Source: Daphnia pulex
Taxonomy: Eukaryota > Arthropoda > Branchiopoda > Diplostraca > Daphniidae
DNA: 64,000 nucleotides
Reading direction: 5' to 3'
NCBI RefSeq assembly: GCF_021134715.1
Contig: NC_060022.1
Span: 1,679,001 to 1,743,000, forward strand
Position numbers and translations under genes: made by a program. The first letter of the stretch is position 1. Each line of letters begins with the position of its first letter. The notes under the pieces are model-generated. The model was not told the origin of the DNA, did not search any database, and worked only from the letters and a program-made list of their open reading frames with translations. Of this stretch, positions 42,753 through 55,700 are shown piece after piece.

Positions 42753-43545
42753 GTTGCAAATCTAATTTTATCGTAACATCCGGTTTTATTCGACTTATCA
42801 GACTTATTGAGTTTTAATTTTTTTCGTAATTATTTTTATTAAATATTTTGTTTTTTAATAATTTGACTTCGATAAATTCAATAAATGACTCGATGATAAA
42901 GAAAAAAAAAATTTGATAATTATTCTTCGATTCATTTTCGCAATTTGGCAAATGCAAAACCGGACCATCTTTAATTGCAGACTTCAATTTAGCGACACGT
43001 GGAAATGTTTCTTTTCTTTTCAAATGTTTGAGAGCCTGAGAAAAGTAGCTCCAGAAAAATCATATTAAATAAAACCTACGAGGAAATAGTTTTTGCATTA
43101 CATAAGGACATTCTACCATTTTGACAGGTATGTTTCATTTTAATTTTGTAAACCTGAGTGGGAATTATTTTGTAATTTAAAAAGCTGGCAGAGGCAGATA
43201 CAGGCATAGCTTTCTTTCAGTCAAAGGCCACCATGGCCGAATTAAAGGATTTTAGATTAAGAAGAAAATGGTGATGAGGCATCATTTCAGGTATCTCAGA
43301 GTTTTCTTGTCCAACATCATCCAGGTGAACACCTCCAAGTCACATTGTGGTTATCGTTGGTGAAGAATGAAAACACTCAGTTAACTACGTACAGGTTTTT
43401 CAATAGATTGAGAACTAGGAAATTTTTTAAAACAAAATAAAACTAAATTATTTCATTGTACTACCGGTATGTTTTTCAAAAAACCAAATGATTGAATTTA
43501 GTTTTATTTCGTGTAATTTTAAAACTGTGTATTTGCAACGCCATG
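42753..43545. mobile_element. MITE-like element, copy 2
   Basis: Starts GGCGTTGCAAAT and ends ATTTGCAACGCC, with a body matching the copy at 35654-36373. The flanks both carry GTCAGCTG (immediately left, and two to three bases right of the end). That may be an 8-bp target-site duplication offset by an imprecise end. No open frame of note. Confidence 0.75.
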
Positions 43546-46500
43546 GTCAGCTGAATGGTTAATTAACGAGTTGACAGAAACTACCCAGAAATCGACAGCA
43601 TAGTTAACACCTCATTGCTGTACTAGTCATGTTTTTCGATTCCTTTGAAAACACACAGTCTATCTTGTCTTGTTTTACAAGACGGGAATGAATGTCATAC
43701 TCGTTGTACTACTACATATCCGTCAGAAACTCCTCCCGAAAGTCCACAGAGTGTGTGTGTGTGTCTCGATTCCCAAGACAATTCGTCATGGAACAGCTGC
43801 TGGAAGTCCGATGACTCGTCGTGTATGTATACTGCGCTATCTTGATGTTATTTGTGATGCTATAACGGTCCTTGCGTGCGTGACAGTGTTTGTTCTACGT
43901 GTGTGATGCAGCGCTGATCTCGCCCATCAAAGCGTTTCTTTCCCTTTTGTTTTGGCGTCAAACTGACGAGTCACCACGTCAATCAGGAGCCTTTGCTGCC
44001 CCTTAACAGTCGTGACCCTCATTGAAATACCAACGAGTAGACTGCCGAGACAATAACGGGCCCTTGCTTGCGCCCTTGTTTGTTGGCAGGAATCGGCTGG
44101 GCAGCTCATTCACGCGGCACCGGCCCAAAAAAAACGGGGGCCCCTTTCAAATGTGTTTTTCCCATCCACCCAAAAACGATCAGCTTCTTTCGGGGTGGGG
44201 GAAATTGTTGCTGCCTCCTTCTTTTTCCCTCATCTTTTCTCTCTTCCTGCTGGGCTGCTCCTACATCCTATACCCTGCTCCGAGGTAGGGTTTCATTTTT
44301 AGACTGGTACTTCGTCCAGCAACCGGAGAGAGAGAGAGGGTCCCGCGCTCTGATGCAATGTGCCTATAGTTTTGTGTGTATAGAAGAGAAGTGCTGGAGT
44401 TTGTACAGGAGAGCTGCAACCGTTTGCGCCGGGGCTGCACAGACTTGACTTGGCTTTTTTTCTTCACTTTGCCCCATCAGCTCATTCTTCTTCCAGTCGC
44501 TGGAGACTGGCGGCTGCGAAGAGAGTGAGCGCGGCTCTTAGAGCATCCCCCCCTCTCAGTTGTTATCCAGTCACCAGTCAACATGTGAACGTCCTGGACA
44601 GCTCAGAAGTACAGTTTCCCAACGGGTGTGCTGGTGAGCCGCCCGGCATTCACCCCCCTCCAATAAGTGACTTTCTCTCCATCCAAATCCTTTTGTAATT
44701 TGTCTCTCGTGTCGACTTTGTTTAATGTGACTCGGAAGAGGCCCGTCTTTTATTTTATTGAGTGAATTGCCTTAACGTCACCTGTGACCGTTCCTGGACG
44801 TTTTCAACTCGTTAAAAGGAGGGGAGGCAGACACTCAACCGGTGCCGTTCCGTCTGTTCCGCTTGCCATCACGTTGGAGCTGCTGAGGATTGCGCTGTGT
44901 TGCTATCGGTAACTGCAAGTAGCCGGCCCAGGCCGGGCTGGGGAGACGGAGGAAAACTAGGAATAAGTCGGCGGCCTTTTTGATCATCATCATCATTTTT
45001 TCGGCCCAGGGTAAAAAAAAAAAAATGGACGCCAACATTTCCTGTTCACTGCCGAGCCGCCCACTTGCGCTAGTCCGTCCGACGATCCCTAGCCCGGCCA
45101 CAATGATCCAGAACACAATCAAAAAGAAACCCAACACCGCATCCACTCGTTTGTTCTCATCTGTGCTAAACCAAACTTAATCAGTGCCGATATTTTCATT
45201 TGCGAGTGCCGGACATTTTTCTCTCTCATTTCTCCTTAACTCGTTTGTCGCCCGTCTCCATTTGGACGGAGCCACCACGACCACTTCAAGCCTTTTAGCT
45301 TGAAATAACGGTAAGGTCATCAGCAGTGCATCTTTTGTTTGTTACCTTTTTTCTCTGTGTGTGTGCGTCGGCTATATTATAAGAATCCGGGGTAGCAGTC
45401 TGGGCAGGAGCAGCAGGAAAAAGCGGCGGGTGGCTCCCGTTTTGGGATCTCGCCAGCTAAAAATACCTTGTGCTTCTTCAGGCGAGCCACGTCCGCCTCT
45501 CTCTCTCTTTCTCGACTCATCCGCTCTTTTCTTTTCTTTAAGGCCAAGCTAATTACGAAATAAATATACCCTGGCCCTAACTCGACTGCCAGTGTATAAC
45601 TCCGACCGCGATCCTGGTATATCCTAAAGACGGGTGAATGCTTTTCCTTTCTGTGTATACCAAATACTGAAATCACCATATATAGACGATGTACGCGGTG
45701 CTCATTTCTTGTAACACGTGCCGGACTCGTCTGTCGCCTTAATGGCCCGTGATGGATATGCGTAATCTTTTACGGGAGAAGTTTCCCCGGTTAGGTTAGG
45801 ATACTCGCGCCATCTGACAGTCTCAACTCGGAGCTGATCCTCGCCAGCCGGATGGGATTGGGAATGCGGAAAAAAAGAAAAGACGAAGGGAATCCAATAA
45901 AAATAGACAGGAATAAGAAGAAAAAAAAGTGGGGAATAATATTAGAAGCGTCAAGACCAAGGTACAGCGCCAATTCGCTACTGGCGGTGCGCTGGATAAA
46001 ACACGGTCTAGACATCAAAATGCTAAACTCGGACGTAAATTCCATGTTTTTATTCAGCTTTTATTCCGGAGCAGAAGAAAACAGAAATTTCCACTTATTT
46101 CCTATTACTAATAATCGAGGATTTCCATTAATTTGTCACTGACTTTATTGTTGGTATGCAAAGACAAAAAGATGCAACTCAAGTTGCCAGAAAAAAACAC
46201 AAGAGAAAGATACCGCCGCCGCCCCCCTCTTAATCAACAGCGGACGGCAAAGCTGGCGTGTGCGTCATCAACGCAATGATGTCGTGTGACATTCGAACCG
46301 GATGTCTTCCAAACCTAGAAAGAAATAGATCTGCGTCACCGGTGAAAAACATCGCAACTTTTATTATGGCTGAAATTTGTCGTCGCTATTGTGACACTCG
46401 AGAGTTGGGCGAAGATGCGTCAATGTGCGAATGCGTCGTCCGTGCGAATCACGCCGGACAGACGAGCCAAACGGGCTTGACCCATATCGCCTCGATATTG

Positions 46501-47116
46501 AGACAACTCGTCGTGCGTTGTGAGGACGAAAATATATACACAAACGAATCAAGGCATTGGAAAGTAGGGAAAAGATGGAGGGCTGCTTCACACACTGGCA
46601 ACGTGGAGCGGTAACAAACTTTTTTTCTCCCGAGGGCGACGCACCGGGGTCTAATTATAGCCGATATGCGTTGGCGCCCAACGCCGCCGCCGCCCGAGCT
46701 ATGTCTCACTCTCAAGATGGTCGACATCGCCCAGCCGCCAAAAGTCCAGCGACCGACGACGACGTTTGGCCAGCTCATCTCATATACTCCCCCGCCGCTC
46801 CCACCCGCCCATGTTTGTAGCTGACTCAAGTTCCCCCCGTCTTTGTCGATCGAAAACTCTCAACAAAAACCCAGTCCCGCTTCAATATTCATCGATTCTC
46901 GACGTCCGCTCCCTTTCATCTCATTTGGTTATTATTGTTTATTATTCTTTTCATTACTTACTATTGTCACGTTTCGTCCCTTTTGTTTGTATTCGTCTGC
47001 AAGGAAAAACAAATCTCAATTTGGTCTCAATCGTGTTTCTGTCCACGCCTTTCTTTCTTTTTTTAAATCCAGAACGCTAACGACGTCGGCTGATCCAGCC
47101 GCCATTTGTGTGTGCA
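43546..47116. other. Upstream region of the TRIM-NHL gene
   Basis: No supportable coding exon. A 5'UTR intron probably ends at the acceptor TTTGTGTGTGCAG at 47116, 49 bp before the start codon. A possible donor lies at 45309 (AATAACG|GTAAGG), but the pairing is a guess. Confidence 0.4.
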
Positions 47117-47164
47117 GCAGCTTGGTCGCTATCGACTCTTGCAAAGAGAGTTGGATTCGACAAG

Positions 47165-50100
47165 ATGGAACAGTTTGATCAGTTGCTGACTTGCTGCGTT
47201 TGCCTGGACCGTTACCGCAACCCCAAACTGCTACCATGTCAGCACTCGTTCTGCATGGAGCCTTGTATGGAGGGCCTCATCAACTACGTCACTCGCCAGG
47301 TATCGAATCAATTTCTTGAGTTTTAGTAGAGTACTAATCAAAATGCCACTGATATTCTAATTTCAAAATTTCAATTAATTTAGGTCAAATGTCCGGAATG
47401 CAGAGCCGAGCACCGAATCCCTTATCAAGGAATTGCGGCTTATCCGACCAACGTGACATTGCAACGGTTTCTCGAGCTACACATCGAAATCACCGGAGAG
47501 TTGCCCGACCCCACCAGCGGTCAGGTATTTGACATTTAAATTTAAGACCCAGATTCACGGTTTCTTATCCATTTTTTTGTTCTATCCTAAGATCATGGAA
47601 CGTTGTGGAGTTTGCTCGGAGAAAAACTATTGCACGCTCTGCTGTCACTGCGACAAGAAAGTCTGCAGCGATTGCAAGGAGGGCCATTTGGACATCCTGA
47701 GACGGGAAATCGCTCGAGTCAACAACCAGGTGCGGAGGACTTTGCCTCGGCTGCAGGACGCTCTAGGAGTCATCGACAAGAACTCGACTCAGCTGCAAAC
47801 CAACTGCCTGTCCATCATCGAGGAAGTCGACGGTCTTTACAGGCGTCTCTCCAAGGCGCTCAAAGACCGGACGGACCACATCAAGGGCGAAATCGAGGCC
47901 TTTATGTCGAAAGAGCTCAAGGCCATGATTGGCCTGCGGGCCAACCTGGAGCACGAGATCTCAAATTTTGACTCGAATTCCGAATTCGCCGAAAAGCACG
48001 TCACGGCCGGAACGGGCGGCACCGAAGGTGGGTCGTCCGTCTCCTCCTCGTCGGCCAGCACGGTCGCCTGGGACGACAACGAGCTCATGGACACTAAAGA
48101 CATCTTCCTGCGCACCATGGAGTTTATCCGCAATTTCGAAACGGAAACGGGCGACTACCACCGGCGGGTGCGGTTCTTTGTCCCGCAGGATCCCAATCAG
48201 CTGTCCAACACCCTGGCCAACTTGGGGGAACTAACGATCCTTCAAGGTCCGTCGTCATCTTCTGGCCAGGGTCCACCCACGGCCCCGTCGCTGGGACCGG
48301 GATTGATGCGGAGTAAAAGCGATCACCGGGTGGCGGCCGCCTTCCGCCAGCAGGAGGAGCGCTACAACAGCATGGCCTACGGATCGGACAACAACGACGA
48401 TATCGGCGGCGGAAGCAGCGGACGGCCGCGCTATTTCGGCGAGAGACACGGAAGTGTCAGCACTCGAGCCATCGACCGATACGACACGTCGTCGTCACGC
48501 CGGAACGACTACGGCGATTACGAGGAGCCGGACAGCGGCCGTCGTAAATTCCGCTCGCGTTTTATGCGCCATCACGACTCGGGCGATTCGGATAACGAGC
48601 CGGCCGGCCGTTCTGTTCGCTTTCAGGCGGGCGACGCTGGCGATCCATCGGCTAACAAGAAGGAACGTCTCAAAGTCCTGGACACGGAAGATGCTGCCAG
48701 GGGACCGCTCAGTGGCATTACACGTCTGACGGATTCGCCGCGGGTCATCAAACGGCTCCAGGAGGTGGGCAGGAAAAAGAAACCGACCCCACCGACCACG
48801 CTCAATTTGCCAACGCCGGCCACAAATCAGCAGTCGCTGTCCAGTCCGTCGAGCCGCATACCGCCCCGTCCCACCGCTGCCGCCCGCCAAGTGAGCGAAG
48901 AAGATGAAATCGCCAAAATCAAGAAGCAGAACAAAGGACAGGAAGCTTCTTCTTCCGACAGCGCTCGAAAAACGGATGCCACTCCGTCGACTCCGACGGG
49001 AGCTGGCGAGCGGCCAAGATTTTCCAGCCAGCAGAGCAGCAATTCGTCAGAGCAGCAGCAGGGCAGTAAAACTCCGGCGGCCTCGAGGCAGACCTCGACG
49101 ACCGGCTCGGAAGCCTCGCAAAAGACTCCGGCGGAATCATCCAGCAGCTCCGGGGCCACGCCCACCAATGAAACACCGGAAGAAGCGCGAACGCGGAGAA
49201 GGTCCTTGTTGGCCGGCGGAAGCAAGAGCGGCACGTCGACACCCAACGACACCGAGTCCGAGTCCAGGCAGAAGGATCGAACAGCTGTGGCGTCCAGTTA
49301 CGCGGCGGCTGTGGCGTCCAGTTACGCGGCGGCTGTGGCGTCGCGGACGTCGTCACCTGCCGAAGACACGTCGGATCGACCCAGTCGACGTGTGGGCCGC
49401 GTTTCAACCGAGCGGTTCAACAAGTCCAGCTCCGAGAGCAGCACGTCGGCCGAGTCTTCGACCCACTCGTCGCCGGTGCGCAATACGGGCGCGGCTTTCT
49501 CCACGGTCGAATTGAAAAATCGATTCGGCGGCGGAGTGACTGGAGGGCGTAAATCCAGTACGGGCAGCACGAATGGCGACGCTTCGGCGTCAATGGCCAC
49601 GACGACGACCCGGAGCCGATTCGGCAACACCACCAGCGGTGGCGCTACCAGTCCATCGTCTGGACGCTATGGAACAACTGGTAGCAGTTCGACGAGTAGT
49701 AGTAGCGCAGCTGCTGCTGCCGCTAGCAATGGAACAGCTGCGACTGGAGCAGCCCCCCACCGATTTCAGAGTCGTTTTTTAGGCCGGGCTGGCACTCCTA
49801 CAGCAGAGGCCTCGAGGGGATCCGAGAATAGTCAGAGTAGCTCATCCGACGACAGTTCAGATTCGTCGGAATCCGATTCAGCCGAGAAACCGGCGAATGG
49901 TAAAAGCAGTACGGCAGCAGGGAGCAAAACTGCTGCGGCGGCTGCTGCACCCAAGACCACCACCACCACTAAGGATCGGGAATTAGCTCGGACCGACATC
50001 GGGCCTCTGTTGGCCAGGAGTGCACAGGCTCGCGACACATCCACCTATCCCAGTAGTAGTAGCACCAATCACACCGGTAGTAGCTCCGGTAATAGTAGAC

Positions 50101-52603
50101 CAACATCATCCGACTCGCCTTCCTCCTACACGCCGAGGAGCCGAGCCAATGCCTCAGCGGCGGCTACCCCATCATCATCATCCAGCCGGCCCTACAGTTC
50201 CTCCTCTCGTTTCGGAACGACCGACTCATCGACAACGGGATCGGCTTTGTCCAGGAGCAGGACGGGCTCGGCGCTGGCCGACGATATGGAGAACAAGTAT
50301 CCGTTGACGAGTAAATACCTCAACCGGTCGCGGGCCAACTTGTCCAGCGACACTGGTGGAAGCTACGGAGGAGATTCGAGCGGCTATCACGGCAGCTCGT
50401 CATCATCGTCATCGACTCCGCGCTACTCGCAAACGAGAGGCTATCAGAGTCGTTTTTTAAACAAAAGTAAGAGCTCTGCTGCGCTAGACTGCGCACCGGA
50501 CGGCGGCAACGAAGTGGCCGACGATGACGAGGAAGACGCGATGGACGACAACGACGACGACTACAACAAGTCGTCGGCGGTGTCGGCCTCGGCGTCGGCT
50601 TCGTCGGCGTCGCAGCCGCTCCTGGTCGTCTCCGGTGACGAACGGTATCCAAGCGGCAGGTCGAGATATGCAGCCCTTAAGGACCGCCGATCCCGGCTTG
50701 CCCGCAGCAAGAGCTCTCACGATGTGGGGCCACCCGCTCCCTTGTCGCCCACGGGGCCGTCGTCGTCGAGTCAATTGACGGGCGGCGACGGCGTCGCTGG
50801 CGGCAGGGCATCGGACCCACACTATCATCAGCACGGTCAGCTGGGCGGAGAAGTCGGGGATACCGGGACTTCTTCGCTGGAACCAACATCGCCTTCAGCT
50901 GAATCCGCTTCAGGATCTTCCTTGTCCACTTGGTATGTAGTACAGCCCGGCTCCCAGCAAGTCAGCCAATTTGCATCGATAGCTTGCTGGCTTTTGACAT
51001 TTAGGAAATTTGTGTCCGTGACGTGTTAGTAGGCTCATCTCCATTGGCTCAATCATTGGCTTCATTGGAATCATAGCATGGCTCAATCATTTGAATTTGC
51101 CGCCGTTTTTTGGATACTAGGGCGCGCTATTTAAAGAACAAGTACGGGCCCAGGAATAAAGAAGGAGACGGCCAGCCACCGTCAGCCACGACCAACAGCG
51201 ATTCGACAACGGCCGGAGGAGGGAAACAAGCGCAACCGACGTCGTCGCGATTCAGCCGCGCCCGATCCATCGGCGTCTCCGGAAACAACGCGGCCAACGG
51301 ACGACGCAACTCGGAAGACGTTACAGGACCACCGCCGTCGGGATTGATTACGTCTTCGTCCAGACACCAGTACATGCAAAAGCGGAAGGTCCTGATGAAG
51401 ATGGGAACCCGCGGCAGCGAAGCCGGAGCCTTCACCTGGCCCCGCGGCGTTGCAGTGGCTCCCGACAATTCCATCGTCGTGGCGGACAGCTCCAATCATC
51501 GGGTCCAGGTGTTTGATTCCACTGGCAAATTCTTGAAAGAGTTTGGCTATTACGGAAACGGCGAAGGCGAGTTTGACTGCTTGGCCGGCGTTGCCATCAA
51601 TCGAATTGGCCAGTACATTATCGTAAGTTGCGTCGTGATTTTTCTTAAATTCAAAAATTGTTAAAGTTTACATCACGGTTTCAACCATTTCAACAGGCGG
51701 ATAGGTATAATCACAGAATCCAGGTGTTCGATCCATCGGGCCGTTTCTTGCGGGTCTTCGGCTCGCAAGGAACGACCGACGGCAAGTTCAGCTATCCCTG
51801 GGGCGTCACAACCGACGCTCTTGGTTTCATTTACGTCTGCGATAAGGTGATTGACCCTATTTGATCTTTACTATTGAAGGAATAAAATCACTTTTGTACT
51901 ATTTAAAAGGAAAACCATCGAGTGCAGGTCTTCCAGTCAGATGGAACTTTTGTCGGCAAATTCGGCACAATGGGCAATCGGCCCGGCCAGCTGGAACATC
52001 CGCACTACATAGCCGTCAGCAGTACCAATCGCGTCATTGTGTTAGTGATTTTTAAATTTCTTTTTTTTTCTGGTTTTATCGAAAATGTTTTCCATCAAAT
52101 CTCACCGTTCCCGTTGATCGATTTCCAACAGATCGGACTCGAACAATCACCGAATTCAAGTCTTTGACGTCAATGGCAAAGTAATCGCCTCGTTTGGTGG
52201 CGAGGGAGCAGATGAGGGGCAATTTAAGTTTCCCAGGTAACGGGGCTGTCTCATTGATTTCCCTAGATGCACGCGGAGTGGAACTGAAATAATAATTGAA
52301 TTCCATCTGGTACAGGGGAGTAGCCGTCGACGACCAAGGCTACATCGTCGTGGCTGATTCGGGTAACAACCGCATCCAAGTGTTCACCGCTGACGGCGTT
52401 TTCGTCAAAGCTTTCGGATGCTGGGGCTCCGGTGACGGAGAATTCAAAGTACGCCCTATTTTTAGACTATAAAGCTACTGTCCATCAACTAACGGCCGAC
52501 TTTATTTCAATCGATACAACAGGGACTTGAAGGCATCGCCGTCATGTCAAACGGCAATATAGTCTGCGCCGATCGAGAAAACCATCGAATTCAAGTATTT
52601 TAA
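47165..52603 (+). CDS. tn: TRIM-NHL E3 ubiquitin ligase of the Thin/TRIM32 type
   Basis: In flies Thin (TRIM32 family) sits at the muscle Z-disc and costamere and keeps sarcomeres intact; the role here is inferred from family. Exons 47165-47299, 47384-47524, 47592-50932, 51121-51622, 51697-51846, 51910-52040, 52132-52236, 52316-52448 and 52523-52603 join in phase to about 1572 residues. The RING finger (residues 10-51) shows CCVCLDRYRNPKLLPCQHSF and then VKCPECR. A B-box follows (about 97-124: CGVCSEKNYC, CDKKVCSDC), and then a coiled coil (LRREIARVNNQVRRTLPRLQ onward). A Ser/Thr/Ala-rich disordered linker of about 900 residues, nearly all in one exon, leads to about six NHL repeats from about 1300 to the end. 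Repeat signatures include VADSSNHRVQVF, VSDSNNHRIQVF and ADRENHRIQVF. The protein stops directly after the last NHRIQVF, as is usual for this family. The linker exon is GC-rich in third codon positions. Confidence 0.92.
49284..49340 (+). repeat. 24-bp in-frame tandem duplication in the TRIM-NHL linker
   Basis: Two full near-identical 24-bp units plus a partial third encode VASSYAAA repeated in frame (AVASSYAAAVASSYAAAVAS). The identity at silent sites indicates a recent slippage or duplication event. Confidence 0.85.
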
Positions 52604-53569
52604 AAAAAGAACAACATTTCTTTTTCTTTACATTTTTTTTTCATGATATCATGTAACACAACGTGTAATAATCAGCCGTCAGAAATTTGCTAATGAAAAC
52701 CTCAACATTTAGAGATGAACTAGAAGACTCACTTTGCTCGTGACAATTCTAGTTGATATTTCAGACGATCATATTATATAATAGTTGACTGATCTTTCGG
52801 CAGCTTTGTCTTCTCTTCTCTTTCTATTCTTTTCTTTAATGATTACAGTTTTCATTGTTTGTTGACAATAATCAGCTGCTTTTTTTCTTCTTGTTTTTTG
52901 ACAAATTATTCGTGTTGATTTGAATGTGAGAGTCCAAGAGGGCGTGCACAGGCCAGGACGAGACGAGCCAAATCAATTTAAGAAAGTCGGGCCCGCGCTT
53001 GTGTGTTTCTATCGTGCAGAATTATTTTGCTAGTGAAACTATACAGAGCACATCTGTTATATTTCAGTTGGTTCATTAGGACCCCCATAAAAATACACAA
53101 ACATTACACACACACCATTATTGAGACTCTATCAAATAACTCCCCCCTCTGTCTCCTATCCACTTCTTTATATACCTTCTCCGATTGCCACCATGTACAC
53201 CGGGTTTCCTCCTGCTTGTCATCGAGACGATATGAGTTGTGAGAATACAAGTTACGGAATCCGTACGAGTGGGTACGACCTTACATGTTCTTCTCTCCTT
53301 TTGAATCTATAGGGACTCTCTTATTATTACCGAAGCCCTCATCGTCCCCCCCCCCCCTTCATTTAAACAAAGCTTCCCGTTTTCTCGCTATCTTTACCGT
53401 GTTGACGAACGTCGAGAAACCTTTGCGCTGCCCGTCTGTCTACTCTGTTGCTGTTATAGGCCTCATGTGTGCATTGACCTTAAGCAGGACACAGCACGGA
53501 TCCCTTGCAAGTTGATTTTTTTTTTGTTAACGCGCTCAATAAGTTCCGACATTCGTTCAGTGTTGGGCT
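52604..53569. other. Intergenic stretch between the TRIM-NHL and MFSD12 genes
   Basis: AT-rich with T-runs. It should contain the TRIM-NHL 3'UTR and the MFSD12 promoter. No coding exon recognised. Confidence 0.5.
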
Positions 53570-53570
53570 G

Positions 53571-55700
53571 ATGTTTGACGTCGAAGAAAGTTGGCAAATC
53601 TCGTCGTCCTCTTTTAAGAGTTTTCTCGACATCTCGAACGATCACGGACATCAGGTTAGACAGACATCAATGGGGATTGGTGGCGGTTCGATTGGCTGGG
53701 GACAAAAGTTGTCCTTCGGCACCGGTCATGTACTTAACGACCTGTGCGCCAGTGTCTGGTTCAGCTACCTTCTCGTCTATCTACAGTACGTTCTACTGGT
53801 AAAATAACAAATTTTTATTACTATATCAAATGTTATATTCCAGCTCTGATTCTTTTTTTTTTATGGCTACTATTTTCAGATTCCCAGTGGACTGTCCGGC
53901 ATCATTTTGCTGATTGGTCAAGTCGCCGATGCCATTGCAACTCCTTTGGTGGGAATCTTATCCGATCACGGCCAATGCTGCTGCATTGGTGGACAAAACC
54001 TGTGCAATTATGGCAAACGAAAGATATGGCATCTCATCGGTCAGTTTCGTGTTTACACTTTGACTTACAGTTTACTAACATAATTAATTACCACCGCCAG
54101 GCTCGATTTGCGTGATCGTCTCCTTTCCGCTCATGTTCGTCGGCTGCATGGGCCTTTGTGAATCGTCCAACGGTATCGGTTACTTGGTCATTCTCATTGC
54201 TCTCGTTTGTGTTTTCCAATTCGGTTGGGCCTCTGCTCAAATTTCCCACTTGGCCATGATTCCCGAACTGACGCATGTTGAAGCCGAGCGTGATGAACTC
54301 AACATCATCAGGTATATATGATTGAGCGAAATATGAATCAAACAAGATTTAAAAATGAAATAATATTTTTTTATCGCCAGGTTTTCATTCGATATCATCA
54401 CCGATATTTTAGTCTATGCCATCGCGCTTCTCATCTTCGCGCAAAGTAGCCACAGTTTATCTCAAGTCACCGCCGAAAACGGCGTAGACTTTATGGTAAT
54501 TTCCCACTCAACTTATCGGCTTTTCTATTATACAATTATTCTATGTTCAATTCGCTCAGGTTCTGGCTATATCTATCACTGGTATCGGTATAGTGTTTAC
54601 AATAATCTTTCACGTCGGCGTTAATGAAAAGCCAATCAAGATTGAAAGACCTCCCGCTATTATGGGCACAGCTGCCGTCACTTTGAAAAGCCAGTGGCTC
54701 GGATGGTTTTACAACTGGCATTTCTACCGGGTAAATAATTAGACGATGAAGTTAATATTATTAAAACAAAACGGAAAGGCTTATTCGAGTGTTTTTAATA
54801 GGTGGGAGTCTTGTACACTGCTGCCCGTCTAGCTCACAATACTTCTATAGTTTTCGTGCCACTTTACCTGCAAGAGACTAAACAATCGGCAGAGGTATTA
54901 ACTTAATGCCAGTCATCGTGAGTCCTTAATCTTACTCACTGGTGTACCATTTGTTTTTTTAAATAGATGTTGGCTTTGATTCCTTTGGTGATGAACGTCG
55001 CTGGGCTGATCGGTTCCGGCTTACTCAAAATCACCATCAAATTGTACGGCAAAAAAGCCTCCTACGGAATGGCTTCACTTATGGGGTTGATTAGTTGCAT
55101 CTGGCTAGTCATTGACATCAATTTATCTGAGAATGCTAGTGCACTGGACCCTTCGTTGGGTCCACCTTCTTCGGACAACGCGCAATTCTATCTGCTGGCC
55201 TCGATGATGGGCGGCGGGGCCGCCATGGTTGTTATCTTGTCCCTGACGTCCGCAGCCGACCTCATCGACAGCAATACGGTAACATAAATGTCACTCTTCC
55301 TATTGATAAATATACAACTGCCTCTAATGTAACACGCAACTTTGCGACTCGCAGGAAACGTCCGCATTCGTTTACGGTTGCATGAGCTTCTGCGACAAAA
55401 TGTCTAGCGGCATTATGGTCGCCGTGATTCAGGGATTGCACAGGTAATTTATCGTTTTTTACTCAGCAATGGAAAGTTGATAAACATATCTTTATTCACA
55501 GTTGGGTTTGCCAAGACGGCTGTACTTACTTCTACGCCCAAGTGCTCATCTACGGCGTGGGCATTCCGTTTATCTTTGTCATAATATCGAGCTTGCTAGG
55601 CCCCAAATCTCAGGGTAACCACGTCGAAGCGAAAGACGTCAAGAACTATGGAACATGTCGAACTGAAGAGACGACGTCATTGATCGAATACGTCCACTAA
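53571..55700 (+). CDS. MFSD12: MFS transporter, MFSD12 family
   Basis: Twelve-helix-type carrier of the major facilitator superfamily. Mammalian MFSD12 is needed for cysteine import into lysosomes and melanosomes; substrate here is inferred. Exons end/start at 53798, 53880-54039, 54101-54311, 54381-54495, 54560-54730, 54802-54894, 54967-55278, 55355-55443 and 55502-55700, all phase-matched. Counting from the ATG at 53670 gives 492 residues; the in-frame ATG at 53571 would add 33 hydrophilic residues. Family hallmarks are LSFGTGHVLNDLCASVWFSY in helix 1, then LIGQVADAIATPLVGILSD, then YGKRKIWHLIG, the loop equivalent of the MFS A-motif region. A Cys-rich loop (HGQCCCIGGQNLC) lies between helices 2 and 3. 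The C-terminus TEETTSLIEYVH contains an acidic TSLIE segment resembling a dileucine-type lysosomal sorting signal. Confidence 0.92.

Noticed and set aside
46258-46820. Open frames of 87-126 codons upstream of the TRIM-NHL gene
   Set aside because: No domain, overlapping on both strands, and no phase-matched link to the exon at 47165.
48255-50890. Multiple long frames on both strands inside the TRIM-NHL linker exon
   Set aside because: GC-rich codon bias of the real frame keeps other frames open; they are shadows of the coding exon.
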